Shown here in pieces: positions 11,705-20,150 of a DNA stretch of 64,000 nt. Source of the stretch: Candidatus Neomarinimicrobiota bacterium (GTDB taxonomy: Bacteria > Fidelibacterota > JAANXI01). The position numbers and the translations under genes are program-made. The stretch covers positions 78,390-142,389 of the forward strand of contig JAIPJS010000009.1 of the NCBI GenBank assembly GCA_021734025.1. The letters run 5' to 3'. The notes below the pieces were generated by a model. It was not told where the DNA came from and searched no databases. It worked only from the letters and a program-made list of their open reading frames with translations. The stretch's first letter is position 1; every line of letters begins with the position of its first letter.

Positions 11705-12517
11705 TTACGAACCTGCGAATCCGGCAAAGAGAAAGGTTCCGGCAGTGGTAATCAGCAGCCATAACGCCCAGAGGCCAAATACTACTGCGGAGGATTTCCC
11801 TTTGGAAACCTTATATATAATGCTGAACCCGATAGTAAACAGGGCAAGTCGCCAGACCGTAAAAACATTAATTTGGCTGAGCAGGGTATACAGTGCCTGC
11901 TGAAATTTTTCCAGCCGCATAAAATTCTCTGGACTGTACGGTAAGATTACCGCAAGACTCGCCGGTACATCTGCATTTTTGGTAATTCCGATAAACAACA
12001 TATTATAGAGCGACTCAATGACCTTGACCATCTGTGGCAGGCTGACCACGGCCAATATTTGCGGAAATTTAGCTTCACCACCAATAATTGTGTTCCCGCT
12101 AAAAAAATACAATCCCGCCAAGATCATCACCGCGACACCGATACCCCCTAGTGCCCGCAGAAACGACCAATAATATACTTTCGGCGGTGAATACCGGGCT
12201 TCCTGCTTCTCGACCTGCTCCTGGAAGCGTTCCTGCATACTCTCTTTCTGTTCCTGGGGCATGTCGCGCTGCATAAAATTTTCCTGCTGAGCCTTCATAG
12301 CGCTTTTGGTCATTTCCAGGTTGTAAGGAGCACTCACGATACCGGAAACTCCAACAAAGACCACAGCAACAAGAAATGGAATAAGCCAATCCTGCCAGGT
12401 TACTTTTTCCCGAATTTGCGCAAAAACCGCACTCGGAGCGGTAATAACATTGACTAACTTTTCCACTAGACTCATGGATGTTCCATCTGGATTTACTATT
12501 GCATTTTGCTCGTTCAT
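11705..12517 (-). CDS. YIP1-family integral membrane protein
   Basis: A 270-residue protein with a soluble N-terminus followed by about five membrane helices. It contains the LVEKLVNVITAPSAVFAQI opening that marks bacterial YIP1-domain proteins. A charged Glu/Gln-rich segment (about 75-105, MPQEQKESMQERFQEQVEKQEARY) lies between helices 1 and 2 and may form a short coiled coil. Bacterial YIP1 proteins have no established biochemical function. Here it is the first gene of the TolC-adaptor-ABC operon (22 bases from tolC), which suggests a role in assembly or membrane placement of the pump. That is inference from position only. Confidence 0.75.
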   Translation of the reverse strand: MNEQNAIVNPDGTSMSLVEKLVNVITAPSAVFAQIREKVTWQDWLIPFLVAVVFVGVSGIVSAPYNLEMTKSAMKAQQENFMQRDMPQEQKESMQERFQEQVEKQEARYSPPKVYYWSFLRALGGIGVAVMILAGLYFFSGNTIIGGEAKFPQILAVVSLPQMVKVIESLYNMLFIGITKNADVPASLAVILPYSPENFMRLEKFQQALYTLLSQINVFTVWRLALFTIGFSIIYKVSKGKSSAVVFGLWALWLLITTAGTFLFAGFAGS

Positions 12518-12663
12518 CGGTTCCTCGCCTGTTGGTTTAGTGTTGTACTTTCAACATGTGTGCCAACCGGTTTTCATATCGGCGTTTATAATTCAGAAAC
12601 GCCTCAACCAAAGTATATTTATCCCTATGACCCCAATGTATCTCTTCACCAGACATGCCGTTG

Positions 12664-12703
12664 ATATATCATTTTGATATGCGCTCATATTGAAATGATA
12701 TAT
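12664..12703 (-). terminator. AT-rich 18-bp inverted repeat downstream of the ABC permease gene
   Basis: The left arm at 12664-12681 and the right arm at 12686-12703 pair over 18 positions with two central mismatches around a CGCT loop. It begins 41 bases past the stop of the 12744-13736 permease and lies in the 226-base gap before the YIP1 operon. It could terminate the GntR-ABC operon; because the arms contain TATATCA and TGATATA half sites it might instead be an operator for the YIP1 operon. Confidence 0.45.
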
Positions 12704-12743
12704 GCTGATATAACCAAACATTCTGTATTTTTTCTAGTAAATG

Positions 12744-13736
12744 TCACGTGACTTCGATATTCCGTCTATACATGATAAACGTTCCGTACCCAAACAATCC
12801 TGCAATCGCTAGTGAAATCAGGGTACGCATACTAAAGATGTATCCGGAAAACGAACCGAACAGTTCGGCCGGTTCTCCCGGGTTGAGACTGTCGGGGACA
12901 GTTACCCACTGTTCCTTCATAACATCTGTAAAAATGCCAAAGTTTACGACTATCTGATTGGGTACGTCTATCCTCCCAAAGATGATCTGCCAGACGATAG
13001 CCGCGAGAATAATTCCGCCAATACCGATGAGCAGTGGGCGGCCTTTCACCCACACCGAGATAAACATAAAATACATCGCCACCGGCAACAGCCAGAAGAA
13101 CTGCAGGATATGAAACATCCCCCAGTCGAAGTACAGACTACCCAGTTTGATTTGTGACAGTGATAAACTGTGTTCTGCCAGAACCTCTTTAATTGGGTAC
13201 GGCATTAACATCGGCAAATACAGCGATACACATATTGTCAACAGATAGCTCAGAACCAAGACGCCGACATATCCGAACAGGACTTTCGAAACGAGTACCG
13301 TCACATCAGACACCGGCAGACTGCGGTAATAAAAAGTGCTGCCGTCCGCCCGCTCCTTGTATACAGCATCAGAAAGATAAAAAATCGCCAGGGACAGTAC
13401 CAGTAAATTTATAAGAACCATACCACCACGAACCACGTGGGTCCAAATTTGCAGAATTTGAACCGGATCCTGCTGCATTTCCTCCAACAGATTGACGGCA
13501 TTACCCTTCTTCACCTGTTCGTCCCTCTCTTCGGCTCCCCAGGATTTGGACAATTCCAGTGTAGTGCTATCACCTTCTGAGTAGGTCATCAGTTCGCCGG
13601 TATCAATATAATGTGCCAGCCGAAACGAACCGAAAGTACTGAGCAATAACAGTGCAACAAACACTCCCAGAAAGATATAGACAACATTCCGCCATTCCAG
13701 CCATTCCCGGTTCAACAGCGTCAGTAATGTTTTCAT
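12744..13736 (-). CDS. ABC transporter permease of a GntR-linked exporter
   Basis: A 330-residue polytopic protein with about six membrane helices: one N-terminal helix (about 18-38), a hydrophilic extracytoplasmic stretch (about 45-95) and further helices from about 100 onward. It carries the LNREWLEWRN start and the DGSTFYYRSLPVS cytoplasmic loop typical of ABC-2 type permeases. Its start codon overlaps the ATPase stop (ATGA, 13733-13736). With the ATPase and the GntR regulator it resembles the Bacillus ytr/bcr type systems implicated in envelope stress or antibiotic response. Substrate not known. Confidence 0.8.
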   Translation of the reverse strand: MKTLLTLLNREWLEWRNVVYIFLGVFVALLLLSTFGSFRLAHYIDTGELMTYSEGDSTTLELSKSWGAEERDEQVKKGNAVNLLEEMQQDPVQILQIWTHVVRGGMVLINLLVLSLAIFYLSDAVYKERADGSTFYYRSLPVSDVTVLVSKVLFGYVGVLVLSYLLTICVSLYLPMLMPYPIKEVLAEHSLSLSQIKLGSLYFDWGMFHILQFFWLLPVAMYFMFISVWVKGRPLLIGIGGIILAAIVWQIIFGRIDVPNQIVVNFGIFTDVMKEQWVTVPDSLNPGEPAELFGSFSGYIFSMRTLISLAIAGLFGYGTFIMYRRNIEVT

Positions 13737-14587
13737 GCCTGCCCTCCCATCAATCCGACAAAGATATCCGCAAGTGCCGGCGTTTTTACTTCCCCGTACT
13801 TTTTCATTTCCTCCGGATCAACCCCATCCAACAACACCAGCCGTTTTCCAATGTGCGACGTTTCGTATAGTGGATTATAGGAGCGTACTGCGTCCAAATT
13901 ACTTTCAGGAACAGCCACCTGCACAAATCGGTCATTCAGGTTTTCCACCGAATCAAAAAGCAACACCTGTCCCTTCCGGATAAAAATCACATCACTCAGA
14001 ATATGCTCCACCTCTTCTATCTGGTGCGTCGACACGATGATGGATTTTTCCTGATCAAAGAAATCCTCTAACACAGTATTGTAGAACTCCTTCCGAAACA
14101 GGATATCCAGTCCGTGAGTCGGTTCGTCCAGGATCAAAATATCGGAATCGGTGGATAGCATGAGGGAGAGATGTAGCTGGGTTTTCATTCCTTTGGACAA
14201 GTGTTTAATCTTCCGTTTCATTGTTATTTCCGTTTTTTCAAGATGGGCTTCACACTGTTCCCGGTTAAATCGCGGATGGATCGATTCCTGAAAGGAGAGT
14301 ATCTGGTGCACCTTCATCCATGGTGGTAGCACCGAGACATCATGAATAACGCCAGTGCGCTCCATCAATGCGTCCCGTTCCCTGTTCGGTTCCATCCCGA
14401 GTACAGAAATTTTTCCGGTATAGGAAACCAATCCGGTTAATGCCCTCAAAAGGGTGGTTTTACCTGCTCCGTTCGGGCCAACCAGTCCCACGATCTTCCC
14501 CGCCGGGATTTCCAGAGATACGTCCTTTAGCGCGGTGGTCTGCCCGTACCGTTTATCCACATTTTTCATGGTGATAAGATGTTCCAT
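13733..14587 (-). CDS. ABC transporter ATP-binding protein (ABC-2 exporter type)
   Basis: A 284-residue ATPase with Walker [10 protein letters not shown], signature LSKGMKTQ (a variant LSxG lacking the usual second Gly-Gln), Walker [13 protein letters not shown] and switch histidine [13 protein letters not shown]-terminal ~70-residue extension follows the nucleotide-binding domain, as in exporters of the NatA/CcmA/YtrB group. The ATG shares one base with the gntR stop (TAATG at 14585-14589), so it is translationally coupled to the regulator. Confidence 0.9.
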   Translation of the reverse strand: MEHLITMKNVDKRYGQTTALKDVSLEIPAGKIVGLVGPNGAGKTTLLRALTGLVSYTGKISVLGMEPNRERDALMERTGVIHDVSVLPPWMKVHQILSFQESIHPRFNREQCEAHLEKTEITMKRKIKHLSKGMKTQLHLSLMLSTDSDILILDEPTHGLDILFRKEFYNTVLEDFFDQEKSIIVSTHQIEEVEHILSDVIFIRKGQVLLFDSVENLNDRFVQVAVPESNLDAVRSYNPLYETSHIGKRLVLLDGVDPEEMKKYGEVKTPALADIFVGLMGGQA

Positions 14588-14961
14588 TATTCGTCTCCCT
14601 GATACGTGTTTTCGATGATCGTCAGCAATTCCTGTTTCGAAATGTCCAGGAGTTTCGCCTGGCGGACCATCTCCGGAATTTCCTGCTGTTTAAAAGACTC
14701 ACACTCTGAATCCCTTAATCGCTGCCTGGCACCTTTTTTTACAAACATGCCCAATCCTCTGCGTTTTTCGATAAGGTCTTCATTAATTAGTTCCTGCGTG
14801 GCATTTAACACCGTCTGCGGATTCAGATTTTGTTCTACCGAAATCTGTCGTACTGACGGAATGGCCTCCCCCTCCGCAATTTCCCCAGCCATAATAGATT
14901 GCCGGATCATCTCAGCAATCTGTAGGTATATCGGGGCGTCATGCTCAAATTGTATGGTCAT
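14587..14961 (-). CDS. GntR-family (YtrA subfamily) transcriptional repressor
   Basis: A small regulator (124 residues from the preferred ATG at 14961) with an N-terminal winged helix: [41 protein letters not shown] as the recognition helix region, and [10 protein letters not shown] as the wing. A short C-terminal helical tail replaces the large effector domain, which defines the YtrA subfamily. An upstream in-frame ATG at 14970 exists, but the AGGTGGA Shine-Dalgarno would then touch it; 14961 has proper spacing and yields the usual family start. It should repress its own operon with the two ABC genes through the palindrome at 14979-15000. Confidence 0.85.
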   Translation of the reverse strand: MTIQFEHDAPIYLQIAEMIRQSIMAGEIAEGEAIPSVRQISVEQNLNPQTVLNATQELINEDLIEKRRGLGMFVKKGARQRLRDSECESFKQQEIPEMVRQAKLLDISKQELLTIIENTYQGDE

Positions 14962-14978
14962 ACATTCCACCTGTTTTA

Positions 14979-15000
14979 GTGTTACGGTTCAGTATAACAC
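14979..15000 (-). promoter_or_regulatory. GntR/YtrA operator GTGTTA-N10-TAACAC
   Basis: A perfect 6-bp inverted repeat with 10-base spacing lies 17 bases upstream of the gntR start. It covers the -10 element of the promoter described at 14991-15019, the expected position for autorepression by the encoded YtrA-type regulator. Confidence 0.65.
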
Positions 15001-15019
15001 CATAACAACTGCCAGACAA
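14991..15019 (-). promoter_or_regulatory. Sigma70-like promoter of the gntR-ABC operon
   Basis: On the minus strand TTGTCT (15019-15014) is followed after exactly 17 bases by TATACT (14996-14991). The -10 is inside the GTGTTA-N10-TAACAC operator. Confidence 0.6.
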
Positions 15020-15140
15020 GCAAAAAATTAAATGCCCGGTACTGGATGCAGAGCATTACTTATACACTTCGAAAACCTACCACACTCTTCCGGATAATTA
15101 GGCTAATCTGTATATTGGAATATAATGGGAGGAGTGAAAA

Positions 15141-15749
15141 ATGAAATCCGTACACGTAATTATCATTCTCACTATTTTACTTATTGGGTGCCAGTCGAAT
15201 CAACCAGACATTTCTCAACCGGACCCAGATGAAACGGTGATCATTGATTCGCTGGGCAGCAGGGCGGCTACCATGCTGCTGTCGAATCTTCAACCTGCCC
15301 TGCTAAACGCAATCTCTGAGGGCGGTCCGGTAAACGGCATTAACGTCTGCAGTGATACTGCCCAGGCTTTGACACACATGATTAGCCAAAAACTGGGTGA
15401 CGGGATTTACGTGAAACGGACCACAACCAGATTACGGAATCCGGCGAATGCACCGGACAAATTTGAAAACTTAGCGCTGAAACATTTTCATGAAGCCGCT
15501 ACGCATACGGGCGAATTACCTTCTAATTACATGCAAAAAATTGACTCAGGCGAGTCCGTGTTTTATCGCTACTATAAGCCGATGCAGGTCGGCGGACTCT
15601 GCCTGAACTGTCACGGTCAGCCGGAAAATATCAGCGACCCGGTGAAGAATATCCTGAAAAAACATTATCCCGGCGATAATGCCACAGGGTACAACGCCGG
15701 AGATTTTCGCGGGGTAGTGAGTGTAACGATCGAACGAAATCTGAATTGA
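15141..15749 (+). CDS. DUF3365 (Tll0287-like) c-type heme lipoprotein
   Basis: A 202-residue protein with a lipoprotein signal (ILLIGC, lipidated Cys17) and a DUF3365/Tll0287-like domain. The family features seen are GGPVNGINVCSDTA, TTTRLRNPANAPD and a single c-type heme motif CLNCHG (Cys154, Cys157, His158) followed by GYNAGDFRGVVSVTI. It should be a membrane-tethered periplasmic monoheme cytochrome with a PAS-like fold. A GGAGG sits 7 bases before the ATG. It points away from the gntR operon and towards the convergent nitrite/NO genes, so a redox or heme-sensing role there is possible but unproven. Confidence 0.8.
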   Translation: MKSVHVIIILTILLIGCQSNQPDISQPDPDETVIIDSLGSRAATMLLSNLQPALLNAISEGGPVNGINVCSDTAQALTHMISQKLGDGIYVKRTTTRLRNPANAPDKFENLALKHFHEAATHTGELPSNYMQKIDSGESVFYRYYKPMQVGGLCLNCHGQPENISDPVKNILKKHYPGDNATGYNAGDFRGVVSVTIERNLN

Positions 15750-15773
15750 CTTATCCCAGGTGAACAGATGTGA

Positions 15774-16865
15774 TCACCCGGAAAATTTTTTATCCAAAAC
15801 TGAAGTAATCGTGTTATACAGAAATAACAGGATTGCCACTCCATTCAGCAAGCTGCCGGCCAGACGGATTGGATCACTGGCAAAAAGGTCACTGCCAATT
15901 CTCAGAATCAGCGACAGATGCAGCAGGACAAGATGGACATAAAACGAGGCTCGATAGGCGACCTGGAGCTTCAGTACCACTGGGAATATCACCGGAGCGT
16001 GGCCGAAGATCATGGAGAAAACGAAGCCGACAAAGGTGGCATGAAGAATAGCATCATACAGGTACCCCGCAGTTGCCGCTCCTGCATAGATTGTGAGTGC
16101 TCCTGCCAGCGCCAGCCAGAGATATCCAATTATCAGGGCCAGTGCCATAAACCGGGACAGCCCTCTCTGTTTGACGCTCCGCATGGCCAGATCGTAGCGA
16201 AATAGCCAGGCGGCGAGGCTTAGCAGGGCGACGCCACTCAGTCGAACCCCCGTATCAAACCATCCTACTGAAATCACGAGCGCTACAACGTAAAACGCGA
16301 CGATCCCGATGAACGTTTGGCGGACTCTCCTTTTCGGCTGTAACACCCGGCTCAGTTCCAGCCGTTCCCCGGCAATGGTAAGAATGAGAAATCCTGCCCA
16401 CCAGTGGACCACCTGCGGCATCGGAAAGCCGCGCAACCACAGAATATTCCCGATAAGCCACAGGTTGGCCCCGATTCCCATAATTATATAGTGGAGTTCA
16501 GGATCCTTCCTATATAGGCGAAAGAATACCAATGATAAGACACCGCTACTTGCGGCGATTGCGAGGTTCGGCAATCCCGGTACGGCACCAACGATGAGCA
16601 AAACTCCGCCGAATCCAGCGAGTACTGGTGCGATAAACGGCCAGGCTTTCCTGAGAGCAACCGCCCGTTCCAGGCTGATGAGCGTACCCAAAAATCCGGC
16701 AATCATCAGCGGACCATGCGCCTCTGGAAAATGCGCCCCTGGAACCGGTAACATCCAGCCGGCACGCCAAAGGCCGGCCCAAATCCCGGTCAGGAGACCA
16801 ATAATTCCGAGTCCAAGCAAGAGTATGCGGGCCGGAAGTGGAAGATTTAGTTCTGAGTTATTCAT
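15774..16865 (-). CDS. NnrS-like polytopic heme/copper membrane protein
   Basis: A 363-residue protein of about 11-12 membrane helices. Conserved histidines lie in FPEAHGPLMIAGFLGTLISLERAVAL near the N-terminus and in HATFVGFVFSMIFGHAPVIFP towards the C-terminus, the pattern of NnrS and related membrane proteins that relieve NO or nitrosative stress. It is the last gene of the hemerythrin-nirK-copD-like series. It is shorter and more divergent than classical NnrS (about 400 residues), so the family call is good but the exact subfamily is not. Cofactor binding is inferred from the histidines only. Confidence 0.72.
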   Translation of the reverse strand: MNNSELNLPLPARILLLGLGIIGLLTGIWAGLWRAGWMLPVPGAHFPEAHGPLMIAGFLGTLISLERAVALRKAWPFIAPVLAGFGGVLLIVGAVPGLPNLAIAASSGVLSLVFFRLYRKDPELHYIIMGIGANLWLIGNILWLRGFPMPQVVHWWAGFLILTIAGERLELSRVLQPKRRVRQTFIGIVAFYVVALVISVGWFDTGVRLSGVALLSLAAWLFRYDLAMRSVKQRGLSRFMALALIIGYLWLALAGALTIYAGAATAGYLYDAILHATFVGFVFSMIFGHAPVIFPVVLKLQVAYRASFYVHLVLLHLSLILRIGSDLFASDPIRLAGSLLNGVAILLFLYNTITSVLDKKFSG

Positions 16866-16880
16866 ATGCTCGAGATCCGA

Positions 16881-16917
16881 CCGTCACCGATCTCGCCGCG
16901 GCGGGAATCGGCGACGG
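16881..16917 (-). terminator. GC-rich hairpin CCGTCACCGAT / ATCGGCGACGG
   Basis: Arms at 16881-16891 and 16907-16917 pair over 11 bp with one mismatch. It lies between the stop of the CopD-like gene (16929) and the start of the NnrS-like gene (16865), so it may attenuate or process the transcript. It belongs to a hairpin family also seen at 29091, 29139 and 29623. Confidence 0.45.
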
Positions 16918-16928
16918 AAGTTTATTCC

Positions 16929-17432
16929 CTACCACGGCGTTCCTCTGACTAACATTATTGCGAAAAATAATACAAACAGGGCGAGAACCAAATTTATCCG
17001 GCCGAAGATGCTGGCGCGCTTGCGATATTTGGATGCGTTGTCGGTTTCGCCTCGTTCCCACAATTCAGTGGCTTTCGGGCCGACATAAAAATCGTGAATA
17101 GCGCTGGTGATAAAAATCGCACCAACGAAAAACAGCTTATGTCCCAGCGTGCTGCCGAACTGTCCCCGGAAGATCGATCCGTCGATCAATCCTGCCCACC
17201 CAAAACGATAGGCCAGGTTGATGATTCCGGTGGCGACGAGCGTACTGAGTACAATCCATCCGATGGTACGAAACCTGGTGCCAGTCCACTCGATGAGCCG
17301 GGAGGCCACTTTTTCGAATGGCGGTTTACGTACCACCGGTACCAACACCAATCCCAGGAAAACCATCCCGCCGATCCAGATCATGGCGGAGAGTATGTGC
17401 AGGTAGACTGAGATGTAGTAGAGAGTTTTCAC
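16929..17432 (-). CDS. CopD-like / DUF4149-type four-helix membrane protein
   Basis: A 167-residue protein with four predicted membrane helices. The first carries YLHILSAMIWIGGMVFLGLVLVP, the histidine-containing opening found in CopD-domain and similar copper-resistance/heme membrane proteins. A second histidine pair lies in LGHKLFFVGAIFITSAIHDF. Start is GTG at 17432 with no clear Shine-Dalgarno. Placed between a copper nitrite reductase and an NnrS-like protein, a copper-handling or heme role is reasonable, but this is inferred from context and family. Confidence 0.7.
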   Translation of the reverse strand: MKTLYYISVYLHILSAMIWIGGMVFLGLVLVPVVRKPPFEKVASRLIEWTGTRFRTIGWIVLSTLVATGIINLAYRFGWAGLIDGSIFRGQFGSTLGHKLFFVGAIFITSAIHDFYVGPKATELWERGETDNASKYRKRASIFGRINLVLALFVLFFAIMLVRGTPW

Positions 17433-17750
17433 GAAAAACCAGTGTTAGTGTGTTTGGGTGTTCAAGTATTCAGGTAAGCACGTGATAGAGTGTTATAGTT
17501 AAAGACTGTGACGGCTCTTGAGTCCAGGATCCATAGTCCACTACAAACTTGTTGGTAGTTCCCGCTTTAGCGGGATTAGTTAATTGTTAGTTGTTATTGC
17601 TCATCATTTCAAAATTTTCCTTCCCTCATTAAGGGCGTCTTTCTCACAACAAATAACAAACAATCCCGGAAGGGATCCCTTTGGGACGCTCCACCACCAG
17701 GTTTTACTTTTTTCTTATACCATATTCCCTATACCTTATACCTTCTCCGG
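17433..17750. repeat. 318-base intergenic mosaic of tandem and dispersed repeats
   Basis: Next to the CopD-like start are GTGTT-rich tandem units (17440-17500). Then comes a segment with CATTAAGGGCG(T/C)CTTTCTCACAA (about 17627-17648), then TTATACCATATTCCCTATACC repeats abutting the nirK stop. The same ordered modules recur at 61424-61757 between actD and actC. AGGGATCCCTTTGGGA (about 17674) recurs near 36133. No gene is supported here. Confidence 0.75.
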
Positions 17751-19169
17751 TTACCGGTTTACCATTTTGGTTTGTCCCGCATTGAATATCTCTGGATTTT
17801 GGGGACCTGTTACGTTGATGAATCCAATCAGGCCGCGTTCGACCCGTGTCAGAGCGTGGTCTACAATTTTGTAGGTGCCTGGGACTTCGAATTCCAATTC
17901 GGCAATAGTCGCTGAACCCGGCGCGACCAGCGTCGTCTGGATATCCTGCATCGGAGCAGTTCCCATGGAACCGTTCGCGTAGACCGCATCCATAATTTCC
18001 CCGATAATATGAAACGAAGAAACTTTGTTTGGGCCGCCAACGCCGAAGAAAATTCGGGCGGTCTCGCCTGTTTTCACATCCATGGGATATTTGGAGGTCA
18101 GTGAACCGACTGCTCCATTGAGAACGAAATACTCCGGTGTCTCATCCATGAGTTTCTGAGAATCGAACTCCAGATGTCCGCCCTTGCCGACCCTCTCCTT
18201 CGTATATAGTTCCTGCTGCATCACATAGAACTCGTGATCCACAGGCTTGAGGCCACTCTCCGGCTCAACAAGAATCATCCCGTACATCCCGTTGGCGATA
18301 TGGTGCGCTACCATAGGTGTGGCGCAGTGGTAAACGTAAAGCCCGGGTTTCAGCGCTTTAAATGTAAAGGATTTTTCGTTGCCGGGAGAGACAGACATGA
18401 CTGCGGCACCACCGCCTGGCCCGGTCACGGCGTGAAAATCAATGGAATGGGCTGAAGTATTGGTATCCGGGTTGGTCAGGTGAATTTCTACCTGGTCATT
18501 TTCCCGAACCCGGAGAAACGGTCCCGGCACCTGACCGTTGAAGGTGTAATAATCGTAGGAAGCTCCGTTTGATAATTTTCCGGTTACCTCCTGCGCCACA
18601 AAATCGAATTGGACTCTTTTTGGCGGCCGGGAATCAATCGGCGGTGGCAGGTCGGACGGATCTCTGGAAATGGATACTGCGTTCTCCGCCACAGGTTGTG
18701 ATCCAGCGCCAACGCGCAAGACCCCTTCCATTCCGGCCACCCGGTGACCGGCTACCGTACAGTAATAGTAAAAATTGCCCTCCGCATTTACCTTAAACAC
18801 GATCTGCGTGGCGTCCTGCATTCGCATAATTCTATCGGAGAGTGCATCGAACGCCGGCACCGCCACGTCGTGTGTTCCACCGTCACCGTTTAATAAGATT
18901 ATCTTGACCACATCATTTTTGGCCACCGATAGAGTAGGGTTGATGGCGTCATCGATATCCCCGGCAGCCCCGGCAAAGACCATACGCCCGTTATTCATTG
19001 CAGTTTCCAGGTAAAAAACGGCGTCCGGCTCACCAAACTGAACATCGCCACGAGCCTGCGATCCCAGGTTATTCGGACGGAACAGAGCCGTCAGACTGAT
19101 GACAAGAATTATCCCGCCGACCCAGATTCCTATCCACAGTGGAATTCGTTTTGTATCCATATCCGTCAC
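17751..19169 (-). CDS. nirK: Copper nitrite reductase with N-terminal membrane-anchored cupredoxin domain
   Basis: Reduces nitrite to NO in the periplasm. The 472 residues comprise a membrane anchor (10-30), a fused cupredoxin domain (about 45-155; type 1 copper ligands H100, C137, H142, M147) and a two-domain NirK core (about 185-455). Core ligands all present: type 1 H241, C282, H290, M295; type 2 H246, H281, H438; catalytic D244 and H387. The HIANGMYGMILVEP and SSFHIIGE segments resemble the AniA-like class. N-terminal cupredoxin tethering is known from Hyphomicrobium-type NirK and would donate electrons intramolecularly. Start may be GTG 19169 or, equally, ATG 19160. It follows the hemerythrin gene by 20 bases. 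Confidence 0.93.
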   Translation of the reverse strand: MTDMDTKRIPLWIGIWVGGIILVISLTALFRPNNLGSQARGDVQFGEPDAVFYLETAMNNGRMVFAGAAGDIDDAINPTLSVAKNDVVKIILLNGDGGTHDVAVPAFDALSDRIMRMQDATQIVFKVNAEGNFYYYCTVAGHRVAGMEGVLRVGAGSQPVAENAVSISRDPSDLPPPIDSRPPKRVQFDFVAQEVTGKLSNGASYDYYTFNGQVPGPFLRVRENDQVEIHLTNPDTNTSAHSIDFHAVTGPGGGAAVMSVSPGNEKSFTFKALKPGLYVYHCATPMVAHHIANGMYGMILVEPESGLKPVDHEFYVMQQELYTKERVGKGGHLEFDSQKLMDETPEYFVLNGAVGSLTSKYPMDVKTGETARIFFGVGGPNKVSSFHIIGEIMDAVYANGSMGTAPMQDIQTTLVAPGSATIAELEFEVPGTYKIVDHALTRVERGLIGFINVTGPQNPEIFNAGQTKMVNR

Positions 19170-19189
19170 TTTCTAATACAATATCTGAA

Positions 19190-19984
19190 TTATGCCGTTT
19201 TCCCAATGCGTACCTGCCAGAGTTCAGGTCCTTTCTGGATGTATTCCCACGAGAATTCGCCCTCCCGCTCCATCTGGAACTGGTAATACAGTGGCTTGGG
19301 GTCGTGGTCGTTCTCCAGGATAAAACTGGACCCGGATTCCAGATCTTCGAACACCTCAAAGATCTTTGGATGACGTTTTCTGGGTGGGATCTTCCACGCG
19401 ATCAATTTCTCAGCATCTCCATTGTCAATATTGTCAATATAAATCGCCTTGAGTTCCCGGAGCATCTCATGGTAGCGCTCATGGGCTCCGTCTCCAATAC
19501 GTTCTGTTTCCAACTGTTCAAAGGCATCATAAAGTTCATCCTGTTTATCAGCACTCAGATGTGTATCGGCCATCATAAATAAGATGTTGTTCTCTTTATC
19601 GATATGCCCGTCCAGCCAGTTGAGGTAAGTGCGGATATTTTCCACAATACGATCTTTGGCAGACTCATCGCCATTAGCGTAATTATTTAACGCTTCGGCA
19701 AATCCCTGGATATATCCACGCATGGTCTCGTGCTCGGACAACATCACGCCCACCGGCCCGCCTTCTCCGGGAATGCCGACCGCTTCCATCGCCGGGAAAA
19801 GCAGGTCTTCTTCTTTGCCGTGATGACACTTATCCGTAAATGTTCGGATGAAATCCAGCAATTGTTCCAGGTGAGCCGTTTCGAATGATTCCCCTTCTTC
19901 GATTTGGGTGCAAATCCGATCCAAAATACGCATGGCGAGTCGGACCGCGTCGTGTTCTTCTCTCAGGACATCAGTGGCTTTCAT
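19190..19984 (-). CDS. Hemerythrin-DUF2249 fusion protein
   Basis: A 264-residue soluble protein. The N-terminal hemerythrin four-helix domain (about 1-145) shows diiron ligand candidates H11, H54/H55, E58/E59, H85, H127 and E131. The C-terminal DUF2249 domain (about 195-262) contains IPPRKRHPKIFEVFEDLESG and ends in WEYIQKGPELWQVRIGK. Both modules recur near NO and nitrite metabolism, where they are thought to handle NO, oxygen or iron-sulfur damage. It is the first gene of the operon leading into nirK. The promoter at 20019-20047 and the palindrome at 19997-20022 lie directly upstream; RBS GGGAGGAAA. Confidence 0.85.
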   Translation of the reverse strand: MKATDVLREEHDAVRLAMRILDRICTQIEEGESFETAHLEQLLDFIRTFTDKCHHGKEEDLLFPAMEAVGIPGEGGPVGVMLSEHETMRGYIQGFAEALNNYANGDESAKDRIVENIRTYLNWLDGHIDKENNILFMMADTHLSADKQDELYDAFEQLETERIGDGAHERYHEMLRELKAIYIDNIDNGDAEKLIAWKIPPRKRHPKIFEVFEDLESGSSFILENDHDPKPLYYQFQMEREGEFSWEYIQKGPELWQVRIGKTA

Positions 19985-19996
19985 GGTTTCCTCCCT

Positions 19997-20022
19997 TTAT
20001 TCAGACTTATTTATCTGAATAA
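19997..20022 (-). promoter_or_regulatory. Palindromic operator TTATTCAGA-N8-TCTGAATAA (hemerythrin-nirK operon)
   Basis: A perfect 9-bp inverted repeat with an 8-base AT-rich spacer, 13 bases from the hemerythrin start and overlapping the -10 box and presumed transcription start. Sites with the same TCRGA-N8-TCTGA core lie at 20151-20168 and 29532-29549, and a variant at 29591-29608. An Rrf2-type (NsrR/IscR-like) repressor is one candidate reader; no such gene is in the window. Confidence 0.75.
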
Positions 20023-20047
20023 TAGAAGATACGTCGACATAAATCAA
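20019..20047 (-). promoter_or_regulatory. Sigma70-like promoter of the hemerythrin-nirK operon
   Basis: Minus strand: TTGATT (20047-20042), 17-base spacer, TATTAT (20024-20019). The -10 runs straight into the operator core TCAGA. Confidence 0.65.
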
Positions 20048-20121
20048 GAGTTTTTTGTCCTATTTTAGCCGGGTATCGTTCTGAATGCCTCTTTTTCAAT
20101 AAGAGTTATTCATTCCGTTCC

Positions 20122-20150
20122 TTGCATACAATGCACCTGGATTTTATATT
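20122..20150 (+). promoter_or_regulatory. Sigma70-like promoter of the DGC-domain gene
   Basis: TTGCAT (20122-20127), 17-base spacer, TATATT (20145-20150). The -10 is directly followed by operator core TCGGA, the same geometry as the divergent promoter at 20019-20047. Confidence 0.65.
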
